NCBI RefSeq assembly: GCF_009495745.1
Contig: NZ_WIDQ01000004.1
Coordinates: forward strand, 372,001-436,000
Direction: 5' to 3'
From: Niveispirillum sp. SYP-B3756
GTDB lineage: Bacteria > Pseudomonadota > Alphaproteobacteria > Azospirillales > Azospirillaceae
DNA: 64,000 bases
Below the pieces are notes generated by a model that saw nothing but the letters and a program-made list of their open reading frames with translations, was not told where the DNA came from and made no database searches. Positions 35,360 to 45,397 of the stretch are shown here, in pieces; the stretch's first letter is position 1, and each line of letters begins with the position of its first letter. The translations under genes and the position numbers were made by a program.

Positions 35360-37090
35360 TCAGCTCGCCTTCACACCCATCCGACGCATGATGAACCACT
35401 GCTGCAGGATCGACAGCAAGTTGGACCAGGTCCAGTAGATCACCAGACCGGCAGGGAAGCTGGCCATCATATAGGTGAAGATGAAGGGCAGCAGCATGAA
35501 CACCTTCTGCTGCACCGGGTCCGGGTTGGACGGGTTCAGCTTCTGCTGCAGGTACATGGTCACGCCCATCAGCAGCGGCCAGACACCGATATGCAACATG
35601 CTGGGCGGATCCCACGGGATCAGGCCAAACAGGTTGAACAGGGTCGTCGGGTCGGGGGCCGACAGGTCATGCACCCAGCCATAGAACGGCGCATGGCGCA
35701 TTTCGATGGTGACATACAGAACCTTGTAGAGCGCGAAGAAGACGGGGATCTGCAACAGGATCGGCAGGCAGCCCGACAGCGGGTTGGCCTTTTCCTCCCG
35801 ATACAGCGCCATCATCGCCATGGACAGGGCTTCGCGGTTATCCCCGTGCTTCTTCTTCAGCTCCTCCATCTTGGGCTGGAGCTTCTTCATCTTGGCGAAC
35901 GCCTGATACTGCTTGTTGGCGATCGGGAAGAAAGCCAGCCGCAGCACGACGGTGAATGCCAGGATGGCCAGACCGAAATTGCCGAAGGCACGGCCCAGGA
36001 AATCCAGCGCATGGAAGAACGGAATGGTCAGGAAATAGAACCAGCCCCAGTCAATGGCATAGTTCAGATCGGCGATGCCCAGCTTCTCACTATACTGGTC
36101 CAGCAGATTGACCACCTTGGCACCGGCGAACAGCCGGTTGGTGGTTTCCGCCGTGGTACCGGGGGCCACGGTCAGGGCCTGGGTGCCGCGGAAATCCACC
36201 TGATAGAGATCGGTGCCGACGCGCTGATGCAGCACGCGGGCCTCGATCTCCGTCTTCTGGTCGGGGATCAGGCTGACCAGCCAATATTTGTCGGTGATGC
36301 CGATCCAGCCGCCGGTCGACGACAGGGTCTCGGTCTTGCCGTCTTCCTTCAGGTTCTTGTACTTGAATTCCTTCAGCGTGCCGTTCAGCACGCCCAGCGG
36401 GCCTTCATGCAGGATATACATGCCCGATTCATGCGGGGTGCCACGGCGCTGCACGAAACCATAGGGGTAGAGGCTGACCGGTTCACCGGTCTGGTTGCGC
36501 ACCCGCTCGGTGACGGTGAACATATAGTTCTCGTCAACCGCGATGGTGCGTTCAAACACCAGTCCCTGGCCATTATCGAAGCTCAGCGTCACCGGCTGGC
36601 CGGGGGCCAGCTTATCGCTGCTGGCGGTCCAGACGCTGTCACCCTTGGGCAGGGAGACGTTCTGGCCGCTGGCCGGCACCCAGCCGAATTCGGCGAAATA
36701 GGGGTCGGACGCGCCCAGCGGCGAGAGCAGCACCACTTCCGGGCTGTTCTTGTCGGTGGTGGTCTTGTACTTGGCCAGGGTCAGATCATCGATCCGACCG
36801 CCGCGCAGGCTGATGGAGCCATGCAGGCTGGGCGTGGACAGGGCGATACGGCCATTGTCGGCCAGCACGGCGGCGCGGTCGCGCGCCGTGCTGGCATCAG
36901 CGGCAGCACCCGGCAGGGCGCCCGGCGTGGTGGCGGCCGGCTGCGGCGTGGTATCGGCCTGCAGCGCCTGCTGGCGCTGGAATTCCGCCTGAGCGGCCAA
37001 CTGTCGCGGCCGCTCATAGAAGAAATGGAACCCGAACAGGATCGCGATCGAAATCACGATGGTCAGGATAAGGTTCTTCTGATCCGTCAT
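35360..37090 (-). CDS. yidC: Membrane protein insertase YidC
   Basis: A 576-residue YidC/Oxa1 insertase. The N-terminal helix (NLILTIVISIAILFGFHFFY) is followed by a large periplasmic domain (residues ~60-350). The C-terminal insertase core has blocks GNFGLAILAFTVVLRLAFFPIANKQYQ, YREEKANPLSGCLPILLQIPVFFALYKVL and PAGLVIYWTWSNLLSILQQW; the hydrophilic-groove Arg lies in VVLRLAFFP. ATG 37090 (MTDQKNLI) is the family start. Downstream of rpmH-rnpA-yidD, the conserved order. Confidence 0.97.
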   Translation of the reverse strand: MTDQKNLILTIVISIAILFGFHFFYERPRQLAAQAEFQRQQALQADTTPQPAATTPGALPGAAADASTARDRAAVLADNGRIALSTPSLHGSISLRGGRIDDLTLAKYKTTTDKNSPEVVLLSPLGASDPYFAEFGWVPASGQNVSLPKGDSVWTASSDKLAPGQPVTLSFDNGQGLVFERTIAVDENYMFTVTERVRNQTGEPVSLYPYGFVQRRGTPHESGMYILHEGPLGVLNGTLKEFKYKNLKEDGKTETLSSTGGWIGITDKYWLVSLIPDQKTEIEARVLHQRVGTDLYQVDFRGTQALTVAPGTTAETTNRLFAGAKVVNLLDQYSEKLGIADLNYAIDWGWFYFLTIPFFHALDFLGRAFGNFGLAILAFTVVLRLAFFPIANKQYQAFAKMKKLQPKMEELKKKHGDNREALSMAMMALYREEKANPLSGCLPILLQIPVFFALYKVLYVTIEMRHAPFYGWVHDLSAPDPTTLFNLFGLIPWDPPSMLHIGVWPLLMGVTMYLQQKLNPSNPDPVQQKVFMLLPFIFTYMMASFPAGLVIYWTWSNLLSILQQWFIMRRMGVKAS

Positions 37091-37172
37091 GGGTGCGTGT
37101 TCCAGGTTCCGCCAAAGGGCAAAATCGGATGGGGCCGGGGCCCCAGGTTCCTCACATGAAATGGGCGGGCAA

Positions 37173-37463
37173 TCAATGCCCGCCGCAACAATTCCCGCCC
37201 GACCTGTGCGCCTGACGCCCCGGTGGGGACGCCCTGCTGCCCACGGGGGGTACCGGGTCATAACCCGAATCCCCCCAGGGATGGCAACGGGCGATGCGCC
37301 GCAGGGCCAGCCAACCGCCTTTGATGGCGCCATGGCGGGCCAGCGCTTCCAGCGCATAGGCCGAACAGGTGGGCTGAAAACGACAGCGCGGACCCAGCAG
37401 GGGCGAGATGAACCAGCGGTAGAAATGCACAAAAGCCCGGAGCAGCCAAGCTGCCGGGCTCAT
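37173..37463 (-). CDS. yidD: Membrane protein insertion efficiency factor YidD
   Basis: A 96-residue YidD. The family core is [47 protein letters not shown] followed by [18 protein letters not shown]. The C-terminal ~20 residues ([19 protein letters not shown]) are Gly/His-rich, beyond the conserved part. The start at 37463 overlaps the rnpA stop (ATGA). It assists YidC at the inner face of the membrane. Confidence 0.94.
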   Translation of the reverse strand: MSPAAWLLRAFVHFYRWFISPLLGPRCRFQPTCSAYALEALARHGAIKGGWLALRRIARCHPWGDSGYDPVPPVGSRASPPGRQAHRSGGNCCGGH

Positions 37464-37900
37464 TCGCACTGCTCCTTGGCCGGCTTCGACCGGGGCGGCA
37501 CACGGGGCACATCCCCCGGCGTTTCCCGCCATAGCTTCAGCCTTTTCAGGGCCTGGGCCAGATCATCTTTCAGCGCACCATAGGGGCGATGCACGGTTTC
37601 CCCCCGCGCCACCAGCACGTAATCGTGCCCGGCTTTGGCATGGGGGGCCAGCACCTCGGCCAATGCTGCCCGCAAACGACGACGGGCGCGGTTTCGTTCA
37701 ACCGCGCCACCGACCTTTTTGCTGGCGGTAAGACCGATTCGGATCGCCGGCTGGCCGGGATCAGGATGCTGCCGGTCATCATGGGCGCGGGCCTGAACAA
37801 TCAGGCCCGCTGTCGCCCATTTGCGCTTGGCACCCGCAACGGCCAGGAACTCAGGCCGCTTTTGCAAGCGACCGACCTTTTTCCCGGCCTTGGGTGCCAT
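37460..37900 (-). CDS. rnpA: Ribonuclease P protein component
   Basis: A 146-residue protein subunit of RNase P that helps the M1 RNA remove tRNA 5' leaders. The signature is [28 protein letters not shown], the RNR motif region. Preceding features are [12 protein letters not shown] and the following block is [23 protein letters not shown] 37900 (MAPKAGKKV) lies just behind rpmH, and the end overlaps yidD. The N-terminal half is slightly longer than E. coli RnpA (119 residues). Confidence 0.94.
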   Translation of the reverse strand: MAPKAGKKVGRLQKRPEFLAVAGAKRKWATAGLIVQARAHDDRQHPDPGQPAIRIGLTASKKVGGAVERNRARRRLRAALAEVLAPHAKAGHDYVLVARGETVHRPYGALKDDLAQALKRLKLWRETPGDVPRVPPRSKPAKEQCE

Positions 37901-37914
37901 GCCAGCAAATATCC

Positions 37915-38049
37915 TTAGGCGGACAGGCGCTTGCGGCCCTGGGCGCGGCGCTTGTTGATGATGTTGCGGCCGGCGACGGTGGCCATGCGGGCACGGAAGC
38001 CATGACGGCGGGCGCGCACGATCTTGCTCGGCTGGAAGGGACGCTTCAC
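37915..38049 (-). CDS. rpmH: 50S ribosomal protein L34
   Basis: 44 residues. The complete L34 pattern is [20 protein letters not shown] and the conserved C-terminal [16 protein letters not shown] start at 38049. First gene of the rpmH-rnpA-yidD-yidC operon. No DnaA-box cluster was recognised upstream, so nothing here points to the replication origin. Confidence 0.97.
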   Translation of the reverse strand: MKRPFQPSKIVRARRHGFRARMATVAGRNIINKRRAQGRKRLSA

Positions 38050-38195
38050 GGTACTTACTCCGGTCTGGAAAACGGACGGCTTGAACGAAGCGCGTTGTAT
38101 AGTGGTGAAGGTGCGCGGAGTCAATCGCGCCGCCACATTTAACCCGCAACTTCCCCGCAACCCAGTCCGGCAAAGCTGCCGGACGGGCGGGTGCT

Positions 38196-39467
38196 TCAGC
38201 CGTTCATGCGCGGACCGGCCGGCAGCACGGCTGTCAGGGGCACCAACTGGAATCCCTTGGCCTCCAGCGTCGGCAGCCACTTCATCAAGGCACCGATGGT
38301 GACATCATGCGGATGGCCGATGGCAATCGCAACCCCCTTGCGCCGGGCAATGGCCTCCACCTGGGCCAGCGATTTGGCCACCGCATCGGGCGTCATCACA
38401 TGGTCCAGGAACACGTCACGGGCCAGAATCGGTACATTATAATGGGCGGCCAGTGGGGCGGCCTTGCTGTCCGGCGTGGTGCGGCTGTCCAGGAACATCA
38501 GGCCGCGCGCCGACAATTCCGACAGCACAATGGCCATGTCGTCCCGGTCGGCGGTGAAGCGGCTGCCCATATGGTTGTTGATGCCGACAAAGCCGGTGAA
38601 GGCGGACAGGTTGGTGGCCAGCCGCTGGCGCAGCTCCGTTTCCCCGAACCGGGTCAGCAGGGCGCCGGGGCCGGGATCTTCCTTGCCCGATGGCTCCATC
38701 GGCATATGCACGATCAGTTCATGGCCCCTGGCATGGGCTTGTTGTGTTTGATGGGGAAGATCTCGGGCATAGGGCAGCCAGGCCAGCGTCAGATTGCCAT
38801 CCAGCGCCACCACCTTATCACTGCGTTTGCGATCCAGCCCCATATCATCAATGACGATGACGATGCGGGGCCGCCCGTCAGGTGCTGGGGCCGGTCGGGC
38901 GTAATGCTGCCAGGCGGGCGTGCCGGCTGGCGGGGATGGCTTGGCCGGCAGAGGCTGGGGCAGGCGGGGCAGGGCGGCTACCTGGGTGGTGGGGGCGGGC
39001 GTCGGTGTTGCTGCCGGCTGCGCCTCAATCGGTTTGGGCGCCGCCAAAGGGGTAGCAGCCTGCGGGGTTGGCTTTTCTGGAACGGCCGGGGCCTTGATGG
39101 GCAGTTGCGGCACATCGGCCCGCTCCGCCGCTTCTTCGTCAACGGCTTCGGCACCTTCATCCTCCCCCTCGGCATCGGCCATTTCCTCTGCCGGGGTCAG
39201 GGCGGGGCCGGCGGAAACCGGGCGATAGCCGCCATGGGGTTGCAGCAGCAGGAACAGCCCAACCCCCAGGGCCAGGGCGAATCCGAGACCGGAAAGCAGC
39301 CGTCGCCTCTGACTCAGCCGCGTCCACCACCCGCGCAATCCACCGGCTGGTTTGACGCGGGAACGGCCCCCGCCACCCTTGCGGGGGCCGGCGGAAAAGC
39401 GCGGCGGGCGGATGCGGGGGCCGTTGGGGCGGCGGGGGCTGGTCATGCGTGAAGGGTCCATTGCCAT
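38196..39467 (-). CDS. Divergent polysaccharide deacetylase family protein (YibQ/DUF610)
   Basis: A 423-residue membrane-anchored protein. A basic N terminus, then one helix ([20 protein letters not shown]), then a Pro/Ala/Glu-rich low-complexity linker (residues ~85-190). The C-terminal YibQ domain has [54 protein letters not shown] and IAIGHPHDV. The family is a degenerate NodB/polysaccharide-deacetylase fold; in alphaproteobacteria it usually sits near ctpA/envC cell-wall genes, which are absent here. Start uncertain: ATG 39467, 39461 or 39446, none with a good Shine-Dalgarno. Confidence 0.88.
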   Translation of the reverse strand: MAMDPSRMTSPRRPNGPRIRPPRFSAGPRKGGGGRSRVKPAGGLRGWWTRLSQRRRLLSGLGFALALGVGLFLLLQPHGGYRPVSAGPALTPAEEMADAEGEDEGAEAVDEEAAERADVPQLPIKAPAVPEKPTPQAATPLAAPKPIEAQPAATPTPAPTTQVAALPRLPQPLPAKPSPPAGTPAWQHYARPAPAPDGRPRIVIVIDDMGLDRKRSDKVVALDGNLTLAWLPYARDLPHQTQQAHARGHELIVHMPMEPSGKEDPGPGALLTRFGETELRQRLATNLSAFTGFVGINNHMGSRFTADRDDMAIVLSELSARGLMFLDSRTTPDSKAAPLAAHYNVPILARDVFLDHVMTPDAVAKSLAQVEAIARRKGVAIAIGHPHDVTIGALMKWLPTLEAKGFQLVPLTAVLPAGPRMNG

Positions 39468-39653
39468 AGAGTGGGGATGGCGTGCCGCCAGTAATGGAAC
39501 AAAAGGCGACCTGCCGCAATGCCGTGACCGCAGGGCGGGCAGCGCCCGGTAACGTGGCTTAAAACACCGCGTGGGCTGGAAATGATCCGCTTCTGCCTAT
39601 AGGCTGTGCGCCCGCGCCAAGGGGGCGCGTCAATCAGGCTGATGAGTTCTGCC

Positions 39654-40259
39654 ATGCTGCTGTTCATCGACAATTACGACAGTTTCACCTGGAATCTGGT
39701 GCATTACCTGGGCGAATTGGGCGCTGATGTGCAGGTGTGGCGCAACGACGCGCTGCCGCTGGAACAGGCGCTGGACCTGAAGCCGCAGGCCATTGTGCTG
39801 TCGCCCGGCCCGTGTGACCCCGACAAGGCCGGCATCTGCCTGCCGCTGATCCATGCTGCCGCTGAACACAAGATCCCGTTGATGGGTGTCTGCCTGGGGC
39901 ATCAGGCCATTGGTCAGGCCTTTGGCGGCAAGGTGGTGCGCGCACCCCAGCCGATGCATGGCAAGATGGGCACAGTGTTCCATGAAGGCCGCACCCTGAT
40001 GCAGGGGCTGCCCAGCCCGTTCCAGGCCACACGTTACCATTCCCTGATCGTGGAAAGGGAGACGCTGCCCGATTGTCTGGAAAGCACGGCATGGCTGGAT
40101 GATGGGATGATCATGGCGCTGTCGCACAAGACGCTGCCCATCCATGGCGTGCAATTCCACCCGGAAAGCATCGCGTCCGAGAATGGTCACAAGATCCTGG
40201 ATAATTTCCTGGAACTGGCCAACATCACGCGCGGGCCCCGCCTGCGCACCGTTGCCTGA
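39654..40259 (+). CDS. trpG: Anthranilate synthase component II (glutamine amidotransferase)
   Basis: A 201-residue class I glutamine amidotransferase giving ammonia to TrpE for anthranilate. The N-terminal [23 protein letters not shown] is the family opening. The catalytic Cys lies in [18 protein letters not shown], and the His-Glu pair is in [11 protein letters not shown]. It may double as PabA in folate synthesis. ATG 39642 (MSSAMLLF) is the alternative start. First gene of trpG-trpD-trpC-moaC; trpE is not in the window. Confidence 0.95.
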   Translation: MLLFIDNYDSFTWNLVHYLGELGADVQVWRNDALPLEQALDLKPQAIVLSPGPCDPDKAGICLPLIHAAAEHKIPLMGVCLGHQAIGQAFGGKVVRAPQPMHGKMGTVFHEGRTLMQGLPSPFQATRYHSLIVERETLPDCLESTAWLDDGMIMALSHKTLPIHGVQFHPESIASENGHKILDNFLELANITRGPRLRTVA

Positions 40260-40271
40260 AGGCGGGGGCCG

Positions 40272-41309
40272 ATGATCGGCGATATGGGCGATTTCAAGGC
40301 GCTGCTGGCGAAGGTCGCCACCGGTGCCAGTCTCAGCGAGGCGGAGGCGGAACATGCCTTCGCCATCATCATGTCCGGCAATGCCACGCCGTCCCAGATG
40401 GGTGGCTTCCTGATGGCGCTGCGTGTGCGCGGGGAGACGGTGGCAGAGATTACCGGGGCCGTGCGCGCCATGCGCGCCAAGGCCATCGGCATCGAAGCGC
40501 CGGAAGGCATTATTGATACCTGCGGCACCGGCGGCGATGGGGCCCATACCTATAATATCTCCACCGCCGTGGCCTTTGTGATTGCCGGCTGTGGCGTGCC
40601 GGTGGCCAAGCATGGCAACCGGGCCATTTCGTCGAAATCGGGGGCGGCGGATGTGCTGTCGGCGCTGGGGGTGAACCTGGATGCCGATTTCGCCCTGGTC
40701 CGCCGGGCCCTGTTTGATGCCGGCATCGGCTTTCTGCTGGCCACCCGCCACCATACGGCCATGCGCAATGTCGGGCCGACACGGGTAGAACTGGGCACGC
40801 GCACCATCTTCAACCTGATGGGGCCGCTGTCCAACCCTGCCGGGGCGAGGCGGCAATTGCTGGGCGTGTTTGCCCGCCAGTGGATCGAGCCGCTGGCCCA
40901 TGTGCTGCATAATCTGGGCTCGCAAACGGCCTGGGTGGTGAATGGCAGCGACGGGCTGGATGAGATCACCACCACCGGCCCCACCCATGTGGCCGAACTG
41001 CGCCACGGCGTGGTGCGCACGTTCGAGATCACGCCAGAGGAGGCGGGCCTGCCCCGTGCCACGGCGGATGATCTGCGCGGCGGCACGCCGGAGGAAAATG
41101 CCGCCTCCCTGCGCGCCGTATTGGCCGGGGCCGAGGGCCCCTATCGTGACATTGTGTTGCTGAACGCGGCGGCGGCCCTTGTGGTGGCCGATGCCGCACC
41201 CGACCTGAAGGTGGGCGTCGCCAAGGCGGCCGAATCCATTGACAGCGGGCAGGCCCGTATGGCGCTGCAGCGTCTGGCCAGCATCACCCATATTCCGGTG
41301 ACCGAATAA
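40272..41309 (+). CDS. trpD: Anthranilate phosphoribosyltransferase
   Basis: A 345-residue TrpD that transfers phosphoribose from PRPP to anthranilate. The PRPP loop is [17 protein letters not shown], followed by [24 protein letters not shown]. Later blocks are [37 protein letters not shown]. The stop shares one base with the trpC start (TAATG). Thirteen bp downstream of trpG. Confidence 0.97.
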   Translation: MIGDMGDFKALLAKVATGASLSEAEAEHAFAIIMSGNATPSQMGGFLMALRVRGETVAEITGAVRAMRAKAIGIEAPEGIIDTCGTGGDGAHTYNISTAVAFVIAGCGVPVAKHGNRAISSKSGAADVLSALGVNLDADFALVRRALFDAGIGFLLATRHHTAMRNVGPTRVELGTRTIFNLMGPLSNPAGARRQLLGVFARQWIEPLAHVLHNLGSQTAWVVNGSDGLDEITTTGPTHVAELRHGVVRTFEITPEEAGLPRATADDLRGGTPEENAASLRAVLAGAEGPYRDIVLLNAAAALVVADAAPDLKVGVAKAAESIDSGQARMALQRLASITHIPVTE

Positions 41310-42127
41310 TGAACAGTACACCCGACGTTCTGGCCCGTATCTGTGCCGACAAGGCCGAGCATGTGGCCCGCGCCAAAGCCACCCGCCCCCTGGCGCTGGT
41401 GGAGGAAGCCGCCCGCGCCCAGCCGGCACCGCGCGGTTTTGCCGCCGCCCTTTCCCGCACCGTGGCCGAGGGGCGCTGGGCCCTGATCGCGGAGATCAAG
41501 AAGGCGAGCCCCTCCAAGGGCCTGATCCGCGCTGATTTCGACCCGCCGACCCTGGCGCGGGCGTATAAGGAGGCGGGGGCTACCTGCCTGTCGGTGCTGA
41601 CCGACATCCCCTATTTCCAGGGCGATGATGCTTTCCTGCAGGCGGCCCGCTCGGCTGTGGACCTGCCGGCCCTGCGCAAGGATTTCATGATCGATCCCTA
41701 TCAGATCGCCGAAAGCCGGGCGCTGGGGGCCGATTGTATCCTGCTGATCATGGCCTGCCTGGATGATGCGCTGGCGCGTGACCTCTACGATGCCGCCACC
41801 GGCTACGGCATGGATGTGCTGGTGGAGGTGCATGACGAGGCGGAGATGGCGCGCGCCTTGCTGCTGCCCGGTGGTCTGCTGGGGGTGAATAACCGCAACC
41901 TGAAGACGCTTTCCATCGATCTGGCCACCACCGAACGGCTGGCGGCGATGGTGCCGGCTGGCCGGCATCTGGTGGCGGAAAGCGGCATCCACAGCCCGGC
42001 AGACCTGTCGCGGTTGGCCGCTGCCGGGGCGCGTCGCTTCCTGATCGGGGAATCGTTGATGGCCAAGCCCGATGTGGCGGCCGCCACCCGCGCCCTGCTT
42101 TCCACCCCCTTCGCACCGGCGGCCTGA
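41309..42127 (+). CDS. trpC: Indole-3-glycerol phosphate synthase
   Basis: A 272-residue TIM-barrel enzyme closing the indole ring. Blocks are [21 protein letters not shown] (catalytic Lys), [58 protein letters not shown] and [12 protein letters not shown]. It is not fused to TrpF, as is usual in alphaproteobacteria. moaC follows after 3 bp. Confidence 0.97.
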   Translation: MNSTPDVLARICADKAEHVARAKATRPLALVEEAARAQPAPRGFAAALSRTVAEGRWALIAEIKKASPSKGLIRADFDPPTLARAYKEAGATCLSVLTDIPYFQGDDAFLQAARSAVDLPALRKDFMIDPYQIAESRALGADCILLIMACLDDALARDLYDAATGYGMDVLVEVHDEAEMARALLLPGGLLGVNNRNLKTLSIDLATTERLAAMVPAGRHLVAESGIHSPADLSRLAAAGARRFLIGESLMAKPDVAAATRALLSTPFAPAA

Positions 42128-42130
42128 ACC

Positions 42131-42616
42131 ATGACGGGCCGCCTGACCCATTTTGATGAGGCCGGCAACGCCGCCATGGTGGATGTCTCCGCGAAGGAGG
42201 AGACGGTGCGCATCGCCACCGCGCGCGGCCATATCGCCATGCGGCCGGAAACCCTGGCCTTGATCCGGGCGGGCGGCATGGAAAAGGGTGATGTGCTGGG
42301 CGTGGCGCGGTTGGCCGGCATCATGGCCGCCAAGAAAACCGCCGACCTGATCCCGCTTTGCCACCCGCTGGCCTTGTCCAAGGTGTCGGTGGATTTCACC
42401 CTGGATGAGGCGGGATCGAAGGTGGACATCAGCGCCACCGTGAAGCTGAAAGGCCGCACGGGCGTGGAGATGGAGGCGCTGACGGCGGTGTCCATCGCCG
42501 CACTGACCATCTATGACATGTGCAAGGCGGTGGATAAGGGCATGGTGATCGGTGCCATCCAGCTCGCCTATAAGGAAGGCGGCAAGAGCGGGGTCTATCG
42601 GGGGCCGCTTGGGTGA
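42131..42616 (+). CDS. moaC: Cyclic pyranopterin monophosphate synthase MoaC
   Basis: A 161-residue MoaC of molybdenum-cofactor synthesis. Conserved segments are [47 protein letters not shown] and [29 protein letters not shown]. The trpC-moaC order recurs in alphaproteobacteria and is normally followed by moeA; here moeA lies at 18.3 kb with mobB instead, so the cluster has been split. Confidence 0.97.
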   Translation: MTGRLTHFDEAGNAAMVDVSAKEETVRIATARGHIAMRPETLALIRAGGMEKGDVLGVARLAGIMAAKKTADLIPLCHPLALSKVSVDFTLDEAGSKVDISATVKLKGRTGVEMEALTAVSIAALTIYDMCKAVDKGMVIGAIQLAYKEGGKSGVYRGPLG

Positions 42617-42901
42617 TCCCATGGGCCACCCCTCTTATGGGGGGGAAGATGGCCGTGGCCTTCGGCGTGAAGGTTGGTTTCCGGCCCGTACCGATCGGGC
42701 ACCCGCCAATCATCCAGCTGTTCCGCCAGGAACAACCCGACAAGGCTGCCGGCATCCACTTCATTTCCTGTCGGTCGAACTGGTGCCTCCCCCATATGCC
42801 ATGACGGATTGCTGCACTGCGTATCGTGCAATGGATTTTTCCTTTCCCGAATAGATCGGGTTTGATACGTTTCGTGCGTTCTCCAGTGGGGAGCGGACAG
42901 G
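42617..42901. other. Intergenic stretch after moaC
   Basis: 285 bp with two short overlapping plus-strand frames (42613-42804 and 42622-42854), neither with a recognised motif or Shine-Dalgarno. The position where moeA is usually found is empty. The promoter for the next small gene lies in the last 60 bp. Confidence 0.4.
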
Positions 42902-43210
42902 ATGTATCAAGGCATGTATCACGACGAACCGATCAAAGTTGCATACGCGTTTCAGGACGGCGCCCATTCCTTCCGGGTGGCTGACCCTCGTACCGGTGAA
43001 ATCCAGGTCGCGCATGGCGTGCCGGAAGTCGCTTACGAGCAGGTGACGCGTACGCTGACGGATCGGGTTGCCGCGAAGCTGGGTGCCTATGCCCAGGCCC
43101 GTCCGCAACTGGCGTTCAAGGAATTCTGGACATGGCTGCAGATGAACCCCATCGCCGCCATGCCGAACAGCCCTTGCCATGTTGAGTTCGCTTGGGAAGT
43201 CCGACCCTGA
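42902..43210 (+). CDS. Small hypothetical protein
   Basis: 102 residues of unrecognised family, preceded by GGAGCGGACAGG and ended by a strong terminator, so it is probably expressed as a single gene. No signal peptide, membrane helix or Cys pair. The N-terminal half is MYQGMYHDEPIKVAYAFQDG. The C-terminal half is Trp/Phe-rich (LAFKEFWTWLQMNPIAAMP and HVEFAWEV). Codon use matches the core genome. No function can be assigned. Confidence 0.7.
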   Translation: MYQGMYHDEPIKVAYAFQDGAHSFRVADPRTGEIQVAHGVPEVAYEQVTRTLTDRVAAKLGAYAQARPQLAFKEFWTWLQMNPIAAMPNSPCHVEFAWEVRP

Positions 43211-43265
43211 ACTTGGTATGGCAAGTCGCCATGTAGGCGGTATGTGTATGGATTGCTGAACAACT

Positions 43266-43298
43266 GGCACCCGGCCTTAAAACCGGGTGCCTTTTTTT
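43266..43298 (+). terminator. Intrinsic terminator after the 102-residue protein gene
   Basis: GGCACCCGG pairs perfectly with CCGGGTGCC over an 8-nt loop and is followed by seven T. Confidence 0.95.
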
Positions 43299-43331
43299 AT
43301 TGTCCGGCAGGCAAAACGCAGGACGCGCCCA

Positions 43332-44498
43332 TTATTCCCCCAGCGCCTGCTCCAGATCGGCGATCAGGTCGGCGATATCTTCCACCCCAACCGACAGGCG
43401 CACCAGCCCATCATCGATGCCCAGGGCGGCCCGCTGGTCGGCTGGCACGCTGGCATGGGTCATGATGGCGGGATGTTCGATCAGGCTTTCCACCCCGCCC
43501 AGGCTTTCCGCCAAACTGAACAGTTGGGTGCGTTCCAGCATCTGGCGGGCGGCATCCAGCCCGCCTTTCAGATGAATGGTCACCATGCCGCCACCGGTCC
43601 GCATCTGCCGGCGGGCCAGTTCATATTGCGGGTGGGAGGGCAGGTAAGGATAGCGCACCCGTGCCACCGAAGGATGCTTTTCCAGCCACTGCGCCACGGC
43701 CAGGGCGTTCTGGCTGTGGCGTTCCATGCGTAAGGACAGGGTTTTCAGGCTGCGCATCACCAGGAAACTGTCAAACGGCCCCTGGATGGCCCCCACGGCA
43801 TTCTGCAAAAAACCCAGCCGGTCGGCCAGATCGCCGGCATCGCGCACCACGGCAATGCCGCCCACCATGTCTGAATGGCCGTTGAGATATTTGGTGGCCG
43901 AATGCAGCACGATGTCGAAGCCCAATTCCAGCGGTCGCTGAATCCAGGGGCTGGCAAAAGTGTTATCGGCCACGGTGATCAGCCCGTGCCGGTGGGCCAG
44001 CGTCGCCAGCGCCTCCAGATCGGCCAGTTTCAACAAGGGGTTGGTGGGGGTCTCCACCCACAGCATCCTTGTGTCGGGGCGGATGGCCGCTTCCACCGCC
44101 GCCAGATCGGCCAGATCGACGGCGGTAACGGACAGGTTGGCTGTGCGCCCGCGCACCCGGTTCAACAGCCGGTAGGTTCCGCCATAAAGATCGTCAGAGG
44201 TGATGACATGACTGCCGGCATCCAGCAGTTCCAGCACCGTCGCCTCTGCCGCCAGCCCGGACGCGAAGGCATAGCCGCGATGGCCCGATTCCAGATCGGC
44301 CAGGCAAGTCTCGTACGCCATGCGGGTAGGGTTCTGGCTGCGGGCATATTCATAGCCCTTATGCACGCCGGGGCTTTGCTGCACAAAGGTGCTGGTGGCG
44401 TAGATCGGTACCATGATGGCGCCCGTCGTCGGGTCCGGCGCCTGCCCCGCATGAATGGCCCGGGTGGCAAAGCCCTGGCGGTTGGTACGGTCGGTCAT
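43332..44498 (-). CDS. Trans-sulfuration family PLP enzyme (cystathionine gamma-synthase/lyase type)
   Basis: A 388-residue Cys/Met-metabolism PLP-dependent enzyme. PLP-binding features are YARSQNPTR near the N terminus, FASGLAAEATV, the VADNTFASPWIQRPLELG block, and the Schiff-base Lys in DIVLHSATKYLNGHSDMVGG. The C-terminal AESLGGVESLIEHPAIMTH is the family signature. MetB (cystathionine synthesis) and MetC/CTH-type lyase activities cannot be told apart by eye. Followed at a short distance by the CatA-like gene upstream on the same strand. Confidence 0.92.
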   Translation of the reverse strand: MTDRTNRQGFATRAIHAGQAPDPTTGAIMVPIYATSTFVQQSPGVHKGYEYARSQNPTRMAYETCLADLESGHRGYAFASGLAAEATVLELLDAGSHVITSDDLYGGTYRLLNRVRGRTANLSVTAVDLADLAAVEAAIRPDTRMLWVETPTNPLLKLADLEALATLAHRHGLITVADNTFASPWIQRPLELGFDIVLHSATKYLNGHSDMVGGIAVVRDAGDLADRLGFLQNAVGAIQGPFDSFLVMRSLKTLSLRMERHSQNALAVAQWLEKHPSVARVRYPYLPSHPQYELARRQMRTGGGMVTIHLKGGLDAARQMLERTQLFSLAESLGGVESLIEHPAIMTHASVPADQRAALGIDDGLVRLSVGVEDIADLIADLEQALGE

Positions 44499-44521
44499 CG
44501 GCTGAACTCCCTTTATGGTTA

Positions 44522-45160
44522 TTATGCGCGCGGGGTCAGGAGCCCCGGATTGTCCGCCATTTCCCCCAGGATGTCCTGAACCCGGGTGATGAAGCGGTGG
44601 ATATGGATGCCATCCACCAAGCCGTGATGGGCCTGCACCGCCAGGGGGAAACGCAGCCGACCCCCTGTCCGGTCAAACCGGCCCACGGCGATATTGGGGA
44701 TGGAGCAATCACCAAAGCGCGCCATCGGGTGCTGGATGGCGGTAAAGCGCAGCCAGGGCATACAGGTGGCGAACAGATAATCCCGGTGCGTCATCGGCAG
44801 CAGGCGCAGTTCCGTTGCCGTGCGCGCCAGCGCGCGGTCGGCCAGATAATCCTGCACAAAACCATCACGGTCCGCCTGATAGGCGACACTGGAGAAATTG
44901 AGATTATCCCCCGGCCCCAGCACGGTATAGCCAAGTGTCAGCGCCTCCACCCGGCTCAGCACGCCATCCAGCAGGCGCAGCCGGAAATTCTCAATCTCCA
45001 GGCTGGCGCGGCCAATGGCGTGCAGCATCAGGGCAAAGGGCGGGATGCCGGCTTGCTTGGCGGCAACGGTGTAATCGGCGCATTCAGCCTCTGCCGTGAT
45101 GTTCACGGCGGGCTGGTCATAGCGGTCGAACAGGGCAATCTGGCGGCTGCGGTCTGTCAT
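44522..45160 (-). CDS. CatA-like (chloramphenicol acetyltransferase family) O-acetyltransferase
   Basis: A 212-residue type A CAT-family acyltransferase. The catalytic motif HHGLVDG is at about residue 180 in AVQAHHGLVDGIHIHRF. Other family blocks are FALMLHAIGRA, NFSSVAYQADRDGFV and SIPNIAVGRF. It transfers acetyl from acetyl-CoA to a hydroxyl. True chloramphenicol resistance is possible, but many chromosomal homologues act on other alcohols. Upstream of, and probably co-transcribed with, the trans-sulfuration gene (24 bp gap), where an O-acetylated amino acid would be a usable substrate; this link is inference. Confidence 0.88.
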   Translation of the reverse strand: MTDRSRQIALFDRYDQPAVNITAEAECADYTVAAKQAGIPPFALMLHAIGRASLEIENFRLRLLDGVLSRVEALTLGYTVLGPGDNLNFSSVAYQADRDGFVQDYLADRALARTATELRLLPMTHRDYLFATCMPWLRFTAIQHPMARFGDCSIPNIAVGRFDRTGGRLRFPLAVQAHHGLVDGIHIHRFITRVQDILGEMADNPGLLTPRA

Positions 45161-45327
45161 CTGGTGCTTCCTTCAACCGGGTTCCCGACCCGTTTCGGAG
45201 CACTTAGTTGTCCCGGCGGCACACGACCACCCCCGGTTCAGCTCCGCCAGAGCAGGTTCTGGATAACCTTGGCGGGGGGGACAGGTCAAGCGGGGGACCG
45301 GCAGCAGAAAAACGCTGACAATAGATA

Positions 45328-45341
45328 TGACAACGTTATCA
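45328..45341. promoter_or_regulatory. LacI-type operator upstream of the LacI regulator gene
   Basis: TGACAACGTTATCA, a palindrome with one mismatch and the CG centre typical of LacI-family operators, 57 bp upstream of the regulator start. It matches the sites at 53231 and 53423. Suggests autoregulation, and could also affect the divergent catA-like gene. Confidence 0.7.
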
Positions 45342-45397
45342 TTTTCTTGCCAAGCCCTGCCGCGCGTGAGACGCATAGGCAAAGAATAAGCCAACGG

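Noticed and set aside
37915..38195. Replication origin next to rpmH
   Set aside because: rpmH-rnpA adjoins oriC in some phyla, but no dnaA gene or DnaA-box cluster was seen and the arrangement is also common away from the origin.
39630..42622. Minus-strand long frames opposite trpG-trpD-trpC-moaC
   Set aside because: Shadows of four confidently identified plus-strand genes.
42613..42854. Short plus-strand ORFs after moaC
   Set aside because: No Shine-Dalgarno, no motif, overlapping frames; not supported as genes.
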